DNA from: Alistipes sp. ZOR0009
GTDB taxonomy: Bacteria > Bacteroidota > Bacteroidia > Bacteroidales > ZOR0009
Reading direction: 5' to 3'
DNA: 36,101 nt
Assembly: GCF_000798815.1 (NCBI RefSeq)
Contig: NZ_JTLD01000032.1
Span: 1 to 36,101, forward strand
This document shows positions 18,730 to 26,205 of this stretch, piece by piece (positions within the stretch are counted from its first letter, which is position 1; each line of letters opens with the position of its first letter). Below the pieces are notes generated by a model, which worked only from the letters and a program-made list of their open reading frames with translations, searched no databases and was not told the origin of the DNA. The translations under genes were made by a program, and so were the position numbers.

Positions 18730-18808
18730 GTCATACCCGCGAAGGCGGGTATCTCATGCGAAAGGCCAGTATCTAGGCAAATGAGATTCCGGCCTTCGCC
18801 GGGATGAC
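18730..18808. repeat. REP-like palindromic element
   Basis: The 79-bp element begins GTCATACCCGCGAAGGCGGG and ends with an imperfect inverse, CTTCGCCGGGATGAC, so the whole unit can fold on itself. This terminal pattern is like dispersed GTCATnCCCG palindromes of other bacteria. Only one copy is in the window. The 18636-19095 gap holds this element, a terminator at 18863-18900, and a smaller hairpin at 18914-18937. Confidence 0.65.
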
Positions 18809-18862
18809 AGCAAAAAAGAGCACAATGTTCTTACACAAGCTCTCCTTTATTGGTATTAAGAT

Positions 18863-18900
18863 AAACGCCTGCTAGCAGCTAATGCTGGCAGGCGTTTTTT
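18863..18900 (+). terminator. Strong hairpin terminator, upstream twin
   Basis: AAACGCCTGC pairs with GCAGGCGTTT, the stem extends inward by four more pairs, and TTTTTT follows. It is ~230 nt after the GH31 stop, so it may end that transcript. The same 36-bp sequence, with one change, follows the next gene at 20189-20225. Confidence 0.75.
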
Positions 18901-19017
18901 ATAAGCATTTCTTTAGCAGCAGGAGGCTCCGCTGCTACTATTCGGCATTTTCTAATTATTTTTTCAATTAATCGTTAAAAATACAAGGCAAATGAGCTTA
19001 AGTAGTGTGAAAATAGT

Positions 19018-19025
19018 TAAGTTTG
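19018..19025 (+). promoter_or_regulatory. Candidate -7 element for the PLAT-domain gene
   Basis: TAAGTTTG matches the Bacteroidetes -7 consensus TAnnTTTG exactly and lies 70 nt before the ATG. No good TTTG partner was seen 19-21 nt upstream, so the promoter may be activator-dependent or not real. Confidence 0.35.
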
Positions 19026-19095
19026 TACAAAACGAGTGCTAGCCCAGCCTTTAAGCTTCCTATAATGTAAAAGCCTTACTTTAAAAATAGTTATT

Positions 19096-20166
19096 ATGAA
19101 AAATTATCAAGTAGAAGTTCAAACAGGCATGGTAGATCATGCAGGGACAGATGCCAAAGTGTACATCCAGCTCTTTGGCGAAAAATCAACCAGCAAGGAA
19201 TTGCGTATCGACAACAAGAACGATAACTTTGAGAAGGGAGACCTCGATAAGTTTACCGTACAGTCAGACGATTTAGGATGGATTGATAAAATTCGTATTT
19301 TCCACGACAACTCTGGCGATAAACCGGGGTGGTTTGTAAACTACATTAAGGTTACCGACACGGAGGTTGGGCTTTCGTGGCGAGTAGACCTTAACCGCTG
19401 GCTTTCGAAGAAGGATGACGATAAAAAGATAGACTTAACCCTAGATGTCCCTATCGGAGGCGTTAAGCTGGCCGAAGGTCTTATAAAGACGGTGTATTTA
19501 GGCTACATCCCTTGGCGTTACTCCAACGAGGGGCAGTCGACAACGCATGCCGTTAATAAGTTTGGCTACACCTACAAAAAGGGTGTTACCGTCGACGTAA
19601 CTAAGACCAAATCGGTAACGGTAAGCGCATCTTTGGAGGCAACTTACTTTGGCATTGGCGGAAAGTTTGGAACCGAGGTTACGCAAAGCGTCGCCAGCAC
19701 GTTAAACACCACCGAGGAGGAAACTTTTGAGATGGGGGTAGACTTTGACTACGAAGTGGCTGCCGGAAAGTCCATCACCGTGGCTTTTGTCTTCTACCAG
19801 TCGGTGCTCGATGGCGAAGTGCAAGCTGGCGGGGTTAGCCTAGGCTACGAGCAGAAATTCCTGCTTACCTACCAAACGTTTGTGTTCGACGGTTTCCTTT
19901 CCGATGCCCAGCTTGCCGAGAAGGTTAAGGAAAAGCTCCAAACTATCGCAAAGGTGGCGCTACCAGCCAAGTTTACCGCAAAAAGTACCAACGTGGTGCT
20001 CGAGCAAACCGAGCTGAAGAGTGTCAACCCTGTATTTGTAGGGGAGGTAACCCAAAAAATGTCGAAAGGGGTGCCCGCCACCAAGCTGATGAAGGCAAAT
20101 AACGGCCTGCTAGAGGTAACTCCAATTAACTCGCAGGCTTTTGTAAAGGGCGTTAAGGTAAATTAA
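19096..20166 (+). CDS. PLAT/LH2-domain protein with aerolysin-like second half
   Basis: The 356-residue protein has no signal peptide or membrane helix. Residues ~3-110 are a PLAT/LH2 beta-sandwich. Typical features are YQVEVQTGMVDHAGTDAKVY near the start, the long FEKGDLDKFTVQ loop, and GWFVNYIKV. PLAT domains bind lipids or membrane-associated partners. Residues ~160-265 are long beta strands rich in Thr/Ser/Val with a glycine-rich middle (TYFGIGGKFGTEV) and the segment YEVAAGKSITVAFVFYQS. That pattern resembles the strand-loop-strand of aerolysin/ETX-MTX2 pore-forming proteins, but I cannot confirm it by search. A membrane-targeted pore-former or other defence or antagonism effector is inferred. 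Hairpins nearly identical to each other flank the gene. Confidence 0.75.
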   Translation: MKNYQVEVQTGMVDHAGTDAKVYIQLFGEKSTSKELRIDNKNDNFEKGDLDKFTVQSDDLGWIDKIRIFHDNSGDKPGWFVNYIKVTDTEVGLSWRVDLNRWLSKKDDDKKIDLTLDVPIGGVKLAEGLIKTVYLGYIPWRYSNEGQSTTHAVNKFGYTYKKGVTVDVTKTKSVTVSASLEATYFGIGGKFGTEVTQSVASTLNTTEEETFEMGVDFDYEVAAGKSITVAFVFYQSVLDGEVQAGGVSLGYEQKFLLTYQTFVFDGFLSDAQLAEKVKEKLQTIAKVALPAKFTAKSTNVVLEQTELKSVNPVFVGEVTQKMSKGVPATKLMKANNGLLEVTPINSQAFVKGVKVN

Positions 20167-20188
20167 TAGTTTCATAAATATTTTCGGT

Positions 20189-20225
20189 AAAACGCCTGCT
20201 AGCAGCTAATGCTCGCAGGCGTTTT
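20189..20225 (+). terminator. Strong hairpin terminator, downstream twin
   Basis: This hairpin lies 23 nt after the stop of the PLAT-domain gene. Its stem and loop are the same as the hairpin at 18863-18900 except for one base, and it ends in TTTT. Confidence 0.75.
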
Positions 20226-20470
20226 CATTTAAAGGACCTGCTGCTTGCGGGTAGCGGTGCTAAGGCTGCTTCATTTGCTCGCTAATAGCGCAAAGCGGCC
20301 TATATATTGGTAGGATGGAGGTCTGCCGGCTTCGCTTGTGGACTTTATGCCGAAAATTTGCAATTCGTTTCGCGAACAGAAAAAAATATAGCAGAAAAAT
20401 TACCCTTTTTATGAAAATGTTGTTACTAAAATTGAAACGACGAGGGTAAGGAGGCCAAAAAGGATCAAAA

Positions 20471-20633
20471 GATTTGCTCGCCGAGGGCTAAGAATGCCAA
20501 TCTGGCCGAAAGATTTACTCAACCAGGCTTAAGAATGCCAAATCGGCCGAAAGATTTGCTCAACCAGACCTAAGGCTGCCAAATTGGCAGGATTTTTTGC
20601 TCAACCAGACTTAAGAATACTAAGTCGGAAAAA
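20471..20633. repeat. 41-bp tandem repeat, four copies
   Basis: Units start at 20471, 20512, 20553 and 20591. The first two are exactly 41 bp, the third is 38 bp, and the last decays near 20633. Each carries GATTTGCTC near the start and AAGAATGCCAA-like text in the middle. There are no spacers between units, so it is not CRISPR. The rest of the 20167-20775 gap holds only the terminator at 20189-20225 and nothing else I can name. Confidence 0.7.
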
Positions 20634-20775
20634 AGGAGCTATTAAAGAGATGAAAAACTGAAAGAAGAGAGGATAGAATGGTTGCCAGTGAAAGTTTAAG
20701 GTTCCTGTTGGTTTTTATAAAGGGGGAGTTGGATGAAAGTTCAATAGAGTACTAACCATAGAAAAAATTTTTGTC

Positions 20776-21423
20776 ATGAGCACAAACCGCGCTTTAGGAG
20801 AGGCAGACATCCTCGAAAAATGGAGAACTTCTCTCGAAAATGTGAACAATCAGCCAGTGGTTGCACAAGAAATGGCCGAAATAGGCTACCCAAAAGAAAC
20901 TATTGACGTTGGTAGAGGTTTATATGGCGTAGCCCGATCAGCCTTCGACGCCAACAAGAAGGAGGGTGGAGAGGCTAGTGCCGCATCAAGTACCTTTCAA
21001 AAGGAGGAGGCTACCCTTGTGAAGGGATACTCGCAGCATCGTAAAAAGGCAAAATTTGTCTTCCGTAACGATCCTATTGCACTTCGCGTGCTAGATGTTC
21101 ATCAACCTGTGTCCGATAGCTATATTCCAAGGATAGAGAGTATCAAAAAGTTCTACACCGTATTATCTACCGATAAGACGCTGAGCGATGCCATGGAAAC
21201 CATTAAAGTTCCTGCATCCGAGATTAGCGAGGGGTTGGCACAGGTTGCTATTGTCGAAAAAGCGCGTGCCGACTACATTCGCGAGCAGGGCGAGGCTATG
21301 GATGCTGTTGCACAGAAGGATGCTGCCTTTAAGGAAGCGGAAAAGTGGATGCGCGACTTTTATGCGGCTGCCCGCATTGCGTTAGAGGATCGTCCAATGC
21401 TATACGCCACGCTTTTTAAGTAG
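20776..21423 (+). CDS. Helical protein of unknown function
   Basis: I do not recognise this 215-residue protein. It has no signal peptide or membrane segment and is predicted almost entirely alpha-helical. An Ala-rich, Glu/Lys-rich C-terminal third (about 140-205) looks like a helical bundle or short coiled coil. The central QHRKKAKFVFRNDP is basic. The codon use looks like that of neighbouring genes. It stands alone between the 41-bp repeats and its own terminator. The start ATG at 20776 has no clear Shine-Dalgarno sequence, which is common in this phylum. Confidence 0.8.
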   Translation: MSTNRALGEADILEKWRTSLENVNNQPVVAQEMAEIGYPKETIDVGRGLYGVARSAFDANKKEGGEASAASSTFQKEEATLVKGYSQHRKKAKFVFRNDPIALRVLDVHQPVSDSYIPRIESIKKFYTVLSTDKTLSDAMETIKVPASEISEGLAQVAIVEKARADYIREQGEAMDAVAQKDAAFKEAEKWMRDFYAAARIALEDRPMLYATLFK

Positions 21424-21446
21424 CTGCCGTAGGTATTAAATACATC

Positions 21447-21487
21447 AAAAGCCTTTTTTCGAGAAAAAGAGGCTTTTTTTATTTTTT
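21447..21487 (+). terminator. Intrinsic terminator
   Basis: AAAAGCCT at 21447-21454 pairs with AGGCTTTT at 21469-21476. The inner TTTTTC/GAAAAA arms lengthen the stem, and a long T tract follows. It ends the 20776-21423 gene. Confidence 0.85.
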
Positions 21488-21556
21488 CTGGTAGGGTATT
21501 TCCGTACTAGGTTGTATTGCTCTAAAAGTATCGAACTCATTAACGCCATAAAACGT

Positions 21557-21970
21557 ATGAAAAAGCTGTTAGGTATCGTATTTTTAGGTGTTGCCATGGT
21601 GGTTGCTTCGGCGGCATGGGCACAAGATATGGCTGGGCAAAAGGTAAAGTTAACGCCCCAGCAGCGCGCCGAAAAGCTAACTCAGGCCATGAGCCGTCAG
21701 CTACGACTATCGCCCGAACAGGTGGAGAAGGTGCAGGCTATCAATCTTAAGTATGCCGAGAAAAATGCGCAGGTGAAACGAGATACTACTGCGCTTAAGG
21801 CCAATGCAGAGGCAAAAAATGCCGAAATGAAGGAAGTACTTACCCCCGCTCAGTACGAAAAGCTGCTAAAGATGGAGGAGCGTACCAAGCAGAAAATTCG
21901 CGAGAGAATAAAAGATAAAAAAGTTCCAATAGATGAAAATCAACCTAGCAATACTTCTTCTAACGAATAA
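21557..21970 (+). CDS. Spy/CpxP-like periplasmic LTxxQ protein
   Basis: From the ATG at 21557 (MKKLLGIVF) the protein has 137 residues. A frame from 21512 would put 15 residues before the signal peptide and is rejected. The signal peptide ends at AWAQ. The mature part is a charged helical protein with LTPQQ (about residue 33) and LTPAQ (about residue 96) motifs, as in the Spy/CpxP group of small periplasmic chaperones and the related Bacteroidota DUF4890 proteins. A role in envelope stress or protein folding is inferred from that family. It is a single-gene unit between terminators. Confidence 0.8.
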   Translation: MKKLLGIVFLGVAMVVASAAWAQDMAGQKVKLTPQQRAEKLTQAMSRQLRLSPEQVEKVQAINLKYAEKNAQVKRDTTALKANAEAKNAEMKEVLTPAQYEKLLKMEERTKQKIRERIKDKKVPIDENQPSNTSSNE

Positions 21971-22025
21971 ATACCCCCTAATTGGTTAGAAGGATAGGTT
22001 ATTTTTACAATTTTTCAATCGTAAC

Positions 22026-22055
22026 AAGGGCTGCCGTGAGGCAGCCCTTAATTGT
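22026..22055. terminator. Hairpin terminator between convergent genes
   Basis: A perfect 10-bp stem, AAGGGCTGCC / GGCAGCCCTT, has a 4-nt GTGA loop. It sits 56 nt after the Spy-like gene and 56 nt beyond the end of the AidA-like gene on the other strand. T richness is modest on both sides. Confidence 0.75.
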
Positions 22056-22110
22056 TTCTGGAGTTTATATGGTAAAAGAATGTATTCCTTTACGTTTTAC
22101 TCTATAGTGT

Positions 22111-22695
22111 CTAGCCGTTTACTACGATAGTTGGGTCTTCTCTAAAGTAACCATACAACTTTTGGGTAGTGCCTTCCCTTTTGTAAAGAGCAAACCAAAT
22201 ATGGTAGCTTTCGGTACCAGTATCTTCAATAGGAGCGGTCATAAATGGGAAGGTTCTCTTTTCTTCTACCATAAGCGTTGGGTCGTTTTTCGAAGGAACC
22301 ACGATTGTCTTGTTGTAACAGCTGTACCTAACGTCGTCTTGACTGAAAACTTTACCTTGTACTGGCTTAATTGCGTAAATGTACACGCTGTGGTCGAAGT
22401 TTGATGTCTCAGATTGCGAAGCCCAGCAAATAAAATCGCCTACACTGGCGCTAACCTGTAGGTTAACGGTACCAGAGTTGATGCTGTTTTCTTGGGTGGC
22501 AACCATGTAAATAGGATTAAACCCCTTCTGATTGGTATTAATCATAGGAGGGTTGTCCTTTGATTGGTTTGGTGAATAGTTTTTAATAATGTACTGGGTG
22601 TCGATCGTCACGTTCACGTAAATGACTTGTTGAGTCGAACTCAGCTGAAGTAAGCTCTTCAGCTCCTGATTAAGGGTCATCATATTTTCACTCAT
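22111..22695 (-). CDS. AidA/PixA-family protein, copy 2 of a tandem pair
   Basis: The 194-residue protein starts at the ATG at 22695. A TTG at 22788 in the same frame would add 31 residues, but the promoter at 22804-22835 leaves almost no leader for that start, and differences from the paralogue in that stretch are nearly all amino-acid-changing. The core matches the AidA/PixA inclusion-body family of Photorhabdus, Xenorhabdus, Burkholderia and Ralstonia: VNVTIDTQYII at the start, GDFICWASQS in the middle, GTESYHIWFALYKR and KLYGYFREDPTIVV at the end. Family members are quorum- or phase-regulated and some form cytoplasmic crystals; their biochemical role is not settled. It is about 77% identical to the next gene by eye over the longer frame. 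Confidence 0.82.
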   Translation of the reverse strand: MSENMMTLNQELKSLLQLSSTQQVIYVNVTIDTQYIIKNYSPNQSKDNPPMINTNQKGFNPIYMVATQENSINSGTVNLQVSASVGDFICWASQSETSNFDHSVYIYAIKPVQGKVFSQDDVRYSCYNKTIVVPSKNDPTLMVEEKRTFPFMTAPIEDTGTESYHIWFALYKREGTTQKLYGYFREDPTIVVNG

Positions 22696-22803
22696 GGCTA
22701 ATACTACATGTATTTTTTGCCTACTCGTTGGCTTTTCGGCTTCTGCCACCTCGTCTGGAAGGGGATTGGGTGTAGACCTTTGTTGCAACTTTTACCGGTA
22801 AGG

Positions 22804-22835
22804 CAAATCTACGAGCAGGTGGGAGCAAAAGTCAA
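22804..22835 (-). promoter_or_regulatory. Promoter of AidA-like copy 2
   Basis: On the minus strand TTG (22835-22833), 21 nt, then TAGATTTG (22811-22804), a perfect TAnnTTTG box. Both boxes and their spacing are kept in the other copy, while the spacer between them has diverged. Confidence 0.75.
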
Positions 22836-22894
22836 TAGCTGTTGTGATAGAATAGCTAAGTGTGAACGAATTAGCAGTTGTAGGCTTAAAATTT

Positions 22895-22923
22895 AAAAAA
22901 GCACCTATCTGTAGGTGCTTTTT
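22895..22923 (-). terminator. Terminator of AidA-like copy 1
   Basis: AAAGCACCTA pairs with TAGGTGCTTT around a TCTG loop, with A and T runs on either side. It lies 44 nt past the stop at 22967 and is a duplicate of the hairpin at 23750-23779. Confidence 0.85.
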
Positions 22924-22966
22924 ATGAATATGGAAGCTAAAAATCGATTCGGATGTTCAGAACTTG

Positions 22967-23551
22967 CTAGCCTCTTACTACGATAGTTGTGTCTTGTTTA
23001 AAGTAACCATACAACTTTTGGTTAGTGCCTTCCCTTTTGTAAATGGCAAACCAAATATGGTAGCTTTCTGTACCTGTATCTTCGATACGAGCAGTCATAA
23101 ATGGGAAGGTTCTCCTTTCTTCTACCATAAGCGTTGGGTCTTTTTTCGAAGGAACTACTATTGCCTTGTTGTAACAGCAGTACCGAATGTCATTTAGAGG
23201 AAAAACGTTCCCTTGTAGGGGGTGAATTGCGTAAATGTACACGCTGTGGTCGAAGTTGGATGTCTCAGATTGCGAAGCCCAGCAAATTTGATCGCCAACG
23301 TAGGCATTAACCAGCAGGTTATCAGTGCCAGAGTTGATATTACCTCCCCCAGAGGTAACCATATAAATAGGATTAAAGCCTTTCCGATTGGGAAAAATCA
23401 TAGTAGGGTTATCCTTTGATTGATTTGGGGTGTAGTTGTCAATAATGTACTGGGTGTCTATTATCACGTTGACGAAAAATACTTCTTGAGTCCAATTCTG
23501 CTGAAGTAAGCTCTTCTGCTCCTGACTATGGGGCATTATATTTTCACTCAT
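22967..23551 (-). CDS. AidA/PixA-family protein, copy 1 of a tandem pair
   Basis: The 194-residue paralogue of the 22111-22695 gene has the same length and shows no gaps against it. The same family motifs are present: VNVIIDTQYII, GDQICWASQS, GTESYHIWFAIYKR, KLYGYFKQDTTIVV. The longer alternative start is a TTG at 23644, judged as for the other copy. Identity is concentrated in the C-terminal half and the far 5' part, and the N-terminal ~70 residues of the ATG-started protein differ most. The gene has its own promoter and terminator. The duplicated unit includes the end of the TonB receptor gene upstream, so this copy next to the receptor is likely the original. Confidence 0.82.
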   Translation of the reverse strand: MSENIMPHSQEQKSLLQQNWTQEVFFVNVIIDTQYIIDNYTPNQSKDNPTMIFPNRKGFNPIYMVTSGGGNINSGTDNLLVNAYVGDQICWASQSETSNFDHSVYIYAIHPLQGNVFPLNDIRYCCYNKAIVVPSKKDPTLMVEERRTFPFMTARIEDTGTESYHIWFAIYKREGTNQKLYGYFKQDTTIVVRG

Positions 23552-23659
23552 GGCTAATACTAGATCTGTTTCTTGCCTACTCGTTGGCTTTTCGGCTTTT
23601 GCCACCTCGTCTGGAAGGGGATTGGGTGTAGACCTTTGTTGCAACTATTACCGGTAGAG

Positions 23660-23691
23660 CAAATCTACGAGGAGGAGGGCGTAAATGTCAA
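23660..23691 (-). promoter_or_regulatory. Promoter of AidA-like copy 1
   Basis: On the minus strand TTG (23691-23689), 21 nt, then TAGATTTG (23667-23660), matching the -7 consensus. Conservation with the other copy at both boxes but not between them supports function. Confidence 0.75.
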
Positions 23692-23749
23692 TAGCTGTTG
23701 TGATAGAACAGCTAAGTGAGAACGAATTAGCAGTTGTAGGCTTAAAATT

Positions 23750-23779
23750 AAAAAAAGCACCTATCTGTAGGTGCTTTTT
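23750..23779 (-). terminator. Terminator of the TonB receptor gene
   Basis: This is the same hairpin as at 22895-22923 (AAAGCACCTA / TAGGTGCTTT, TCTG loop) with a T run on the minus strand. It begins 14 nt after the receptor stop at 23793. Confidence 0.85.
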
Positions 23780-23792
23780 ATGAATATAGAAG

Positions 23793-26129
23793 CTAAAAGT
23801 CTACTCTATAACTTATAACTGGTAAAACTAGGCCAACTTTTTGCTCCTCAATCTTCCTATCCCTATAGTTATAGGCCGGACCGCTGTAAATAGGTGCGTT
23901 TAGCAGGTTTTTTATCTGCAATGCCCATGTTCCGGCGTAGCGCTTCTTGTTGGTGCGGTAGGTGAGGGTAAAGTCTACGTAGCAGGTGGCTGGATACTGC
24001 TCCTCGAAGGCGCGTGACTCGTCAAAGATCACCCTTTTGGCTGCCAGCGATTCGGCGTTGAGGATCGGGGTCTTGCGCTCGCCACCCAGATAGTTAACTC
24101 TTCCATTGATGCCCACAATGCGGTTGCGGCTGATGGCGTACTCCTTTCCGGCTAGGAAGTTTAGCGAGTAGCCCTTGTCGAAGCGGGTATTGTGCCAAAC
24201 CTTATCGCCCCCTTTGTATTTCGAGTCGAACAGCGATGCGGTAGCCAAATAGTAGAATCCGTTGCTAAGAAAACGCTCTAAGGTGATGTCAATCCCCATG
24301 TTTTTCCCTTTGGTGTTGTTGATAAGGGTGCTGTAGAAGCTCCAGTCCTGCTTAAAGTTCACCATAGAGTAGCTGCTGTCGGCAATACCCGGAATTCGGT
24401 ACAGCTTTTGGTAGTAGGCCTCTACTTTTAGGCGTAGGTTGCTGCTTACGTTCCAATCGTAGCCTAAAATAAGGTGCTGTGCCTGCGAGTAGTCTAACTT
24501 TTTATTGGGATAGCCAGACGCACCATTTTGCTGCTTTACAAAGTAGAATCTAAGCTCCTCGAGCTGGCTATGCTTGCCAACGCCAAGCGTAAGGGCATGC
24601 CTGTCGGCCATTTGCCACTTTATGCTGAATCGAGGGTCTACCGAGTAGTTTTTGTTGAGGGCGAAGTAGCTGGCGTTTATCCCCCCGTTTATTTGGATGG
24701 CTGGCGATAGCTGGTAGCGGCTTTGCCAGTAGGCTTCCATCACCTGGCTGCTTCCTTTCTCTTTCACCATGTTTTGGTAGGTGTCGGGCACTTCATTTAT
24801 GGTGCTGCTGATGTCTAAGTTGTAGCGCAGCTGCTTAAATGTGGCTCCCGCGCGTAGGGTATGGTTGGCCGATAGCTTGCTATTGATAAAGGAGCTTACG
24901 GTAATGGTGGCGGTGTTGTTTTTGATGTAGGCGTTTGGTCGCATTTGCAGCTGGTCGTCGAATCGGGTTTGATCGGCAATGTTGGAGGTGCCAGATGCCG
25001 CCACCGAGGTGCTAAGCAGCGATCGGCCAAGGGTAAGCTTGTGGGTAACGCCTGCCGCGCCTGTTTTTATATTCCAGTCAAACTTAACTCTGTCAAAATC
25101 TACCTTCCATTTGGTGGAATCGGCATCTTCTGGCTCCTTAACGTTGTCGATACCTCCGATTCCCCACACCGAAAAGGTGCCCGCCTTGGCTGTAGGGAAA
25201 TTCATCTTAAAAGATAGATCTTGGTAGATGGGAACTTGATCTGTTGGGATAATTTTTAGCTTAGAAAGGATTCCTGATGTAGCATATCGGTAGTTGAAGA
25301 GGTACGACGAGCTTTTTCCCTTCTTAAAGGGACCTTCGGAAGCTACATCGATACCCATTAACCCAATTTGTGCGGTATGCTCGCGCTTTTCGTTGTTTCC
25401 AACGCGCATTCTCATGTCGAAAACACCGGCAAGGGCGTTGCCGTATTCGGCGGGGAATGCACCGGTGTAAAAATCGGAGTTGCTTAGCAGCTGGCTGCTT
25501 AGGATGCTTACAAAGCCACCTCCAGCAACATTTCCGCCAGCAAAATGGTTCGGATTGGGGATTTCTACGCCTTCAACCCTCCACGAAACGCCTTTGGGCG
25601 AGTTTCCGCGGATGATAATGGCGTTATCCTGAATGTTGCCTACCGTTACTCCGGCAAAGGCTGATGCCATACGGGCCGGATCGTCCAATCCGCCGGCGTA
25701 GCGTCTGGTTTCTTCAACCGAGAAGGTGCGCGAGCTGATGCTGGCCATCGTATTTACGGTTCTATCCTTTCGTTGGTTAGCCTTAACAACTACCTCGTCC
25801 ATTTGGCGTGATACCTGCTTTAGCCCGATGTTTAGAACCACCTCCTTGGCAGATGTTACTAGAATGTTTGGTAGGGTTACAGGCTCGTAGCCAATAAAGG
25901 AGGCCGTAAGGTCATGACGGCCAACTGGCACGTTGGCAATTCTGAAGGTACCTTCGGCGTTGCTGGCCGTACCAAGCGAAGATCCGCTTATTGCGATATT
26001 CCCACCTGGGATGGGCGATTGCGTTTCTATGTCGTAAAGTTTTCCGCGTACGGTTTGGGTAAGGCTCTGCCCGGCGGCGCTACCTACAAGCAGTAGGAGA
26101 GCCGCTACAAGTGCGATGTAGCTTTTCAT
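23793..26129 (-). CDS. TonB-dependent receptor with carboxypeptidase-regulatory-like domain
   Basis: This 778-residue outer-membrane protein has a signal peptide ending SAAGQ. A carboxypeptidase-regulatory-like domain spans about residues 28-112 and a TonB plug about 125-235, with MDEVVVKANQRKDR at the front and IIIRGNSPKGVSWRVEGVEIPNP. The barrel ends VISYRVDF with the terminal aromatic. It has no STN domain and no SusD partner. The upstream gene on the same strand, the 15-residue-repeat protein, stops 76 nt away with a hairpin in between. I saw no TAnnTTTG promoter in that gap, so read-through from the repeat gene is plausible. Substrate is unknown. Confidence 0.92.
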   Translation of the reverse strand: MKSYIALVAALLLLVGSAAGQSLTQTVRGKLYDIETQSPIPGGNIAISGSSLGTASNAEGTFRIANVPVGRHDLTASFIGYEPVTLPNILVTSAKEVVLNIGLKQVSRQMDEVVVKANQRKDRTVNTMASISSRTFSVEETRRYAGGLDDPARMASAFAGVTVGNIQDNAIIIRGNSPKGVSWRVEGVEIPNPNHFAGGNVAGGGFVSILSSQLLSNSDFYTGAFPAEYGNALAGVFDMRMRVGNNEKREHTAQIGLMGIDVASEGPFKKGKSSSYLFNYRYATSGILSKLKIIPTDQVPIYQDLSFKMNFPTAKAGTFSVWGIGGIDNVKEPEDADSTKWKVDFDRVKFDWNIKTGAAGVTHKLTLGRSLLSTSVAASGTSNIADQTRFDDQLQMRPNAYIKNNTATITVSSFINSKLSANHTLRAGATFKQLRYNLDISSTINEVPDTYQNMVKEKGSSQVMEAYWQSRYQLSPAIQINGGINASYFALNKNYSVDPRFSIKWQMADRHALTLGVGKHSQLEELRFYFVKQQNGASGYPNKKLDYSQAQHLILGYDWNVSSNLRLKVEAYYQKLYRIPGIADSSYSMVNFKQDWSFYSTLINNTKGKNMGIDITLERFLSNGFYYLATASLFDSKYKGGDKVWHNTRFDKGYSLNFLAGKEYAISRNRIVGINGRVNYLGGERKTPILNAESLAAKRVIFDESRAFEEQYPATCYVDFTLTYRTNKKRYAGTWALQIKNLLNAPIYSGPAYNYRDRKIEEQKVGLVLPVISYRVDF

Positions 26130-26168
26130 GTTTGGTATGTTTTAAGATTGTTTGGAGAGGGAGGGAGG

Positions 26169-26199
26169 GGCCTCTGCTTCATTTTTGGAGGCAGAGGCC
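26169..26199 (-). terminator. Stem-loop between the repeat gene and TonB receptor gene
   Basis: GGCCTCTGC pairs with GCAGAGGCC around a 13-nt loop, 6 nt after the stop at 26206. No T run follows on the minus strand, so it could attenuate or protect rather than fully end transcription. Confidence 0.5.
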
Positions 26200-26205
26200 G
26201 TGGAT

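Noticed and set aside
18914-18937. Small hairpin TAGCAGC / GCTGCTA after the upstream twin terminator
   Set aside because: It pairs well but has no T run and no evident partner gene. It may be part of a dispersed repeat.
20725-20755. GGGGGA followed by 17 nt on the plus strand before the 20776 gene
   Set aside because: The second box is TAGAGTA, not GTCATAG, so it does not fit the ECF-type motif.
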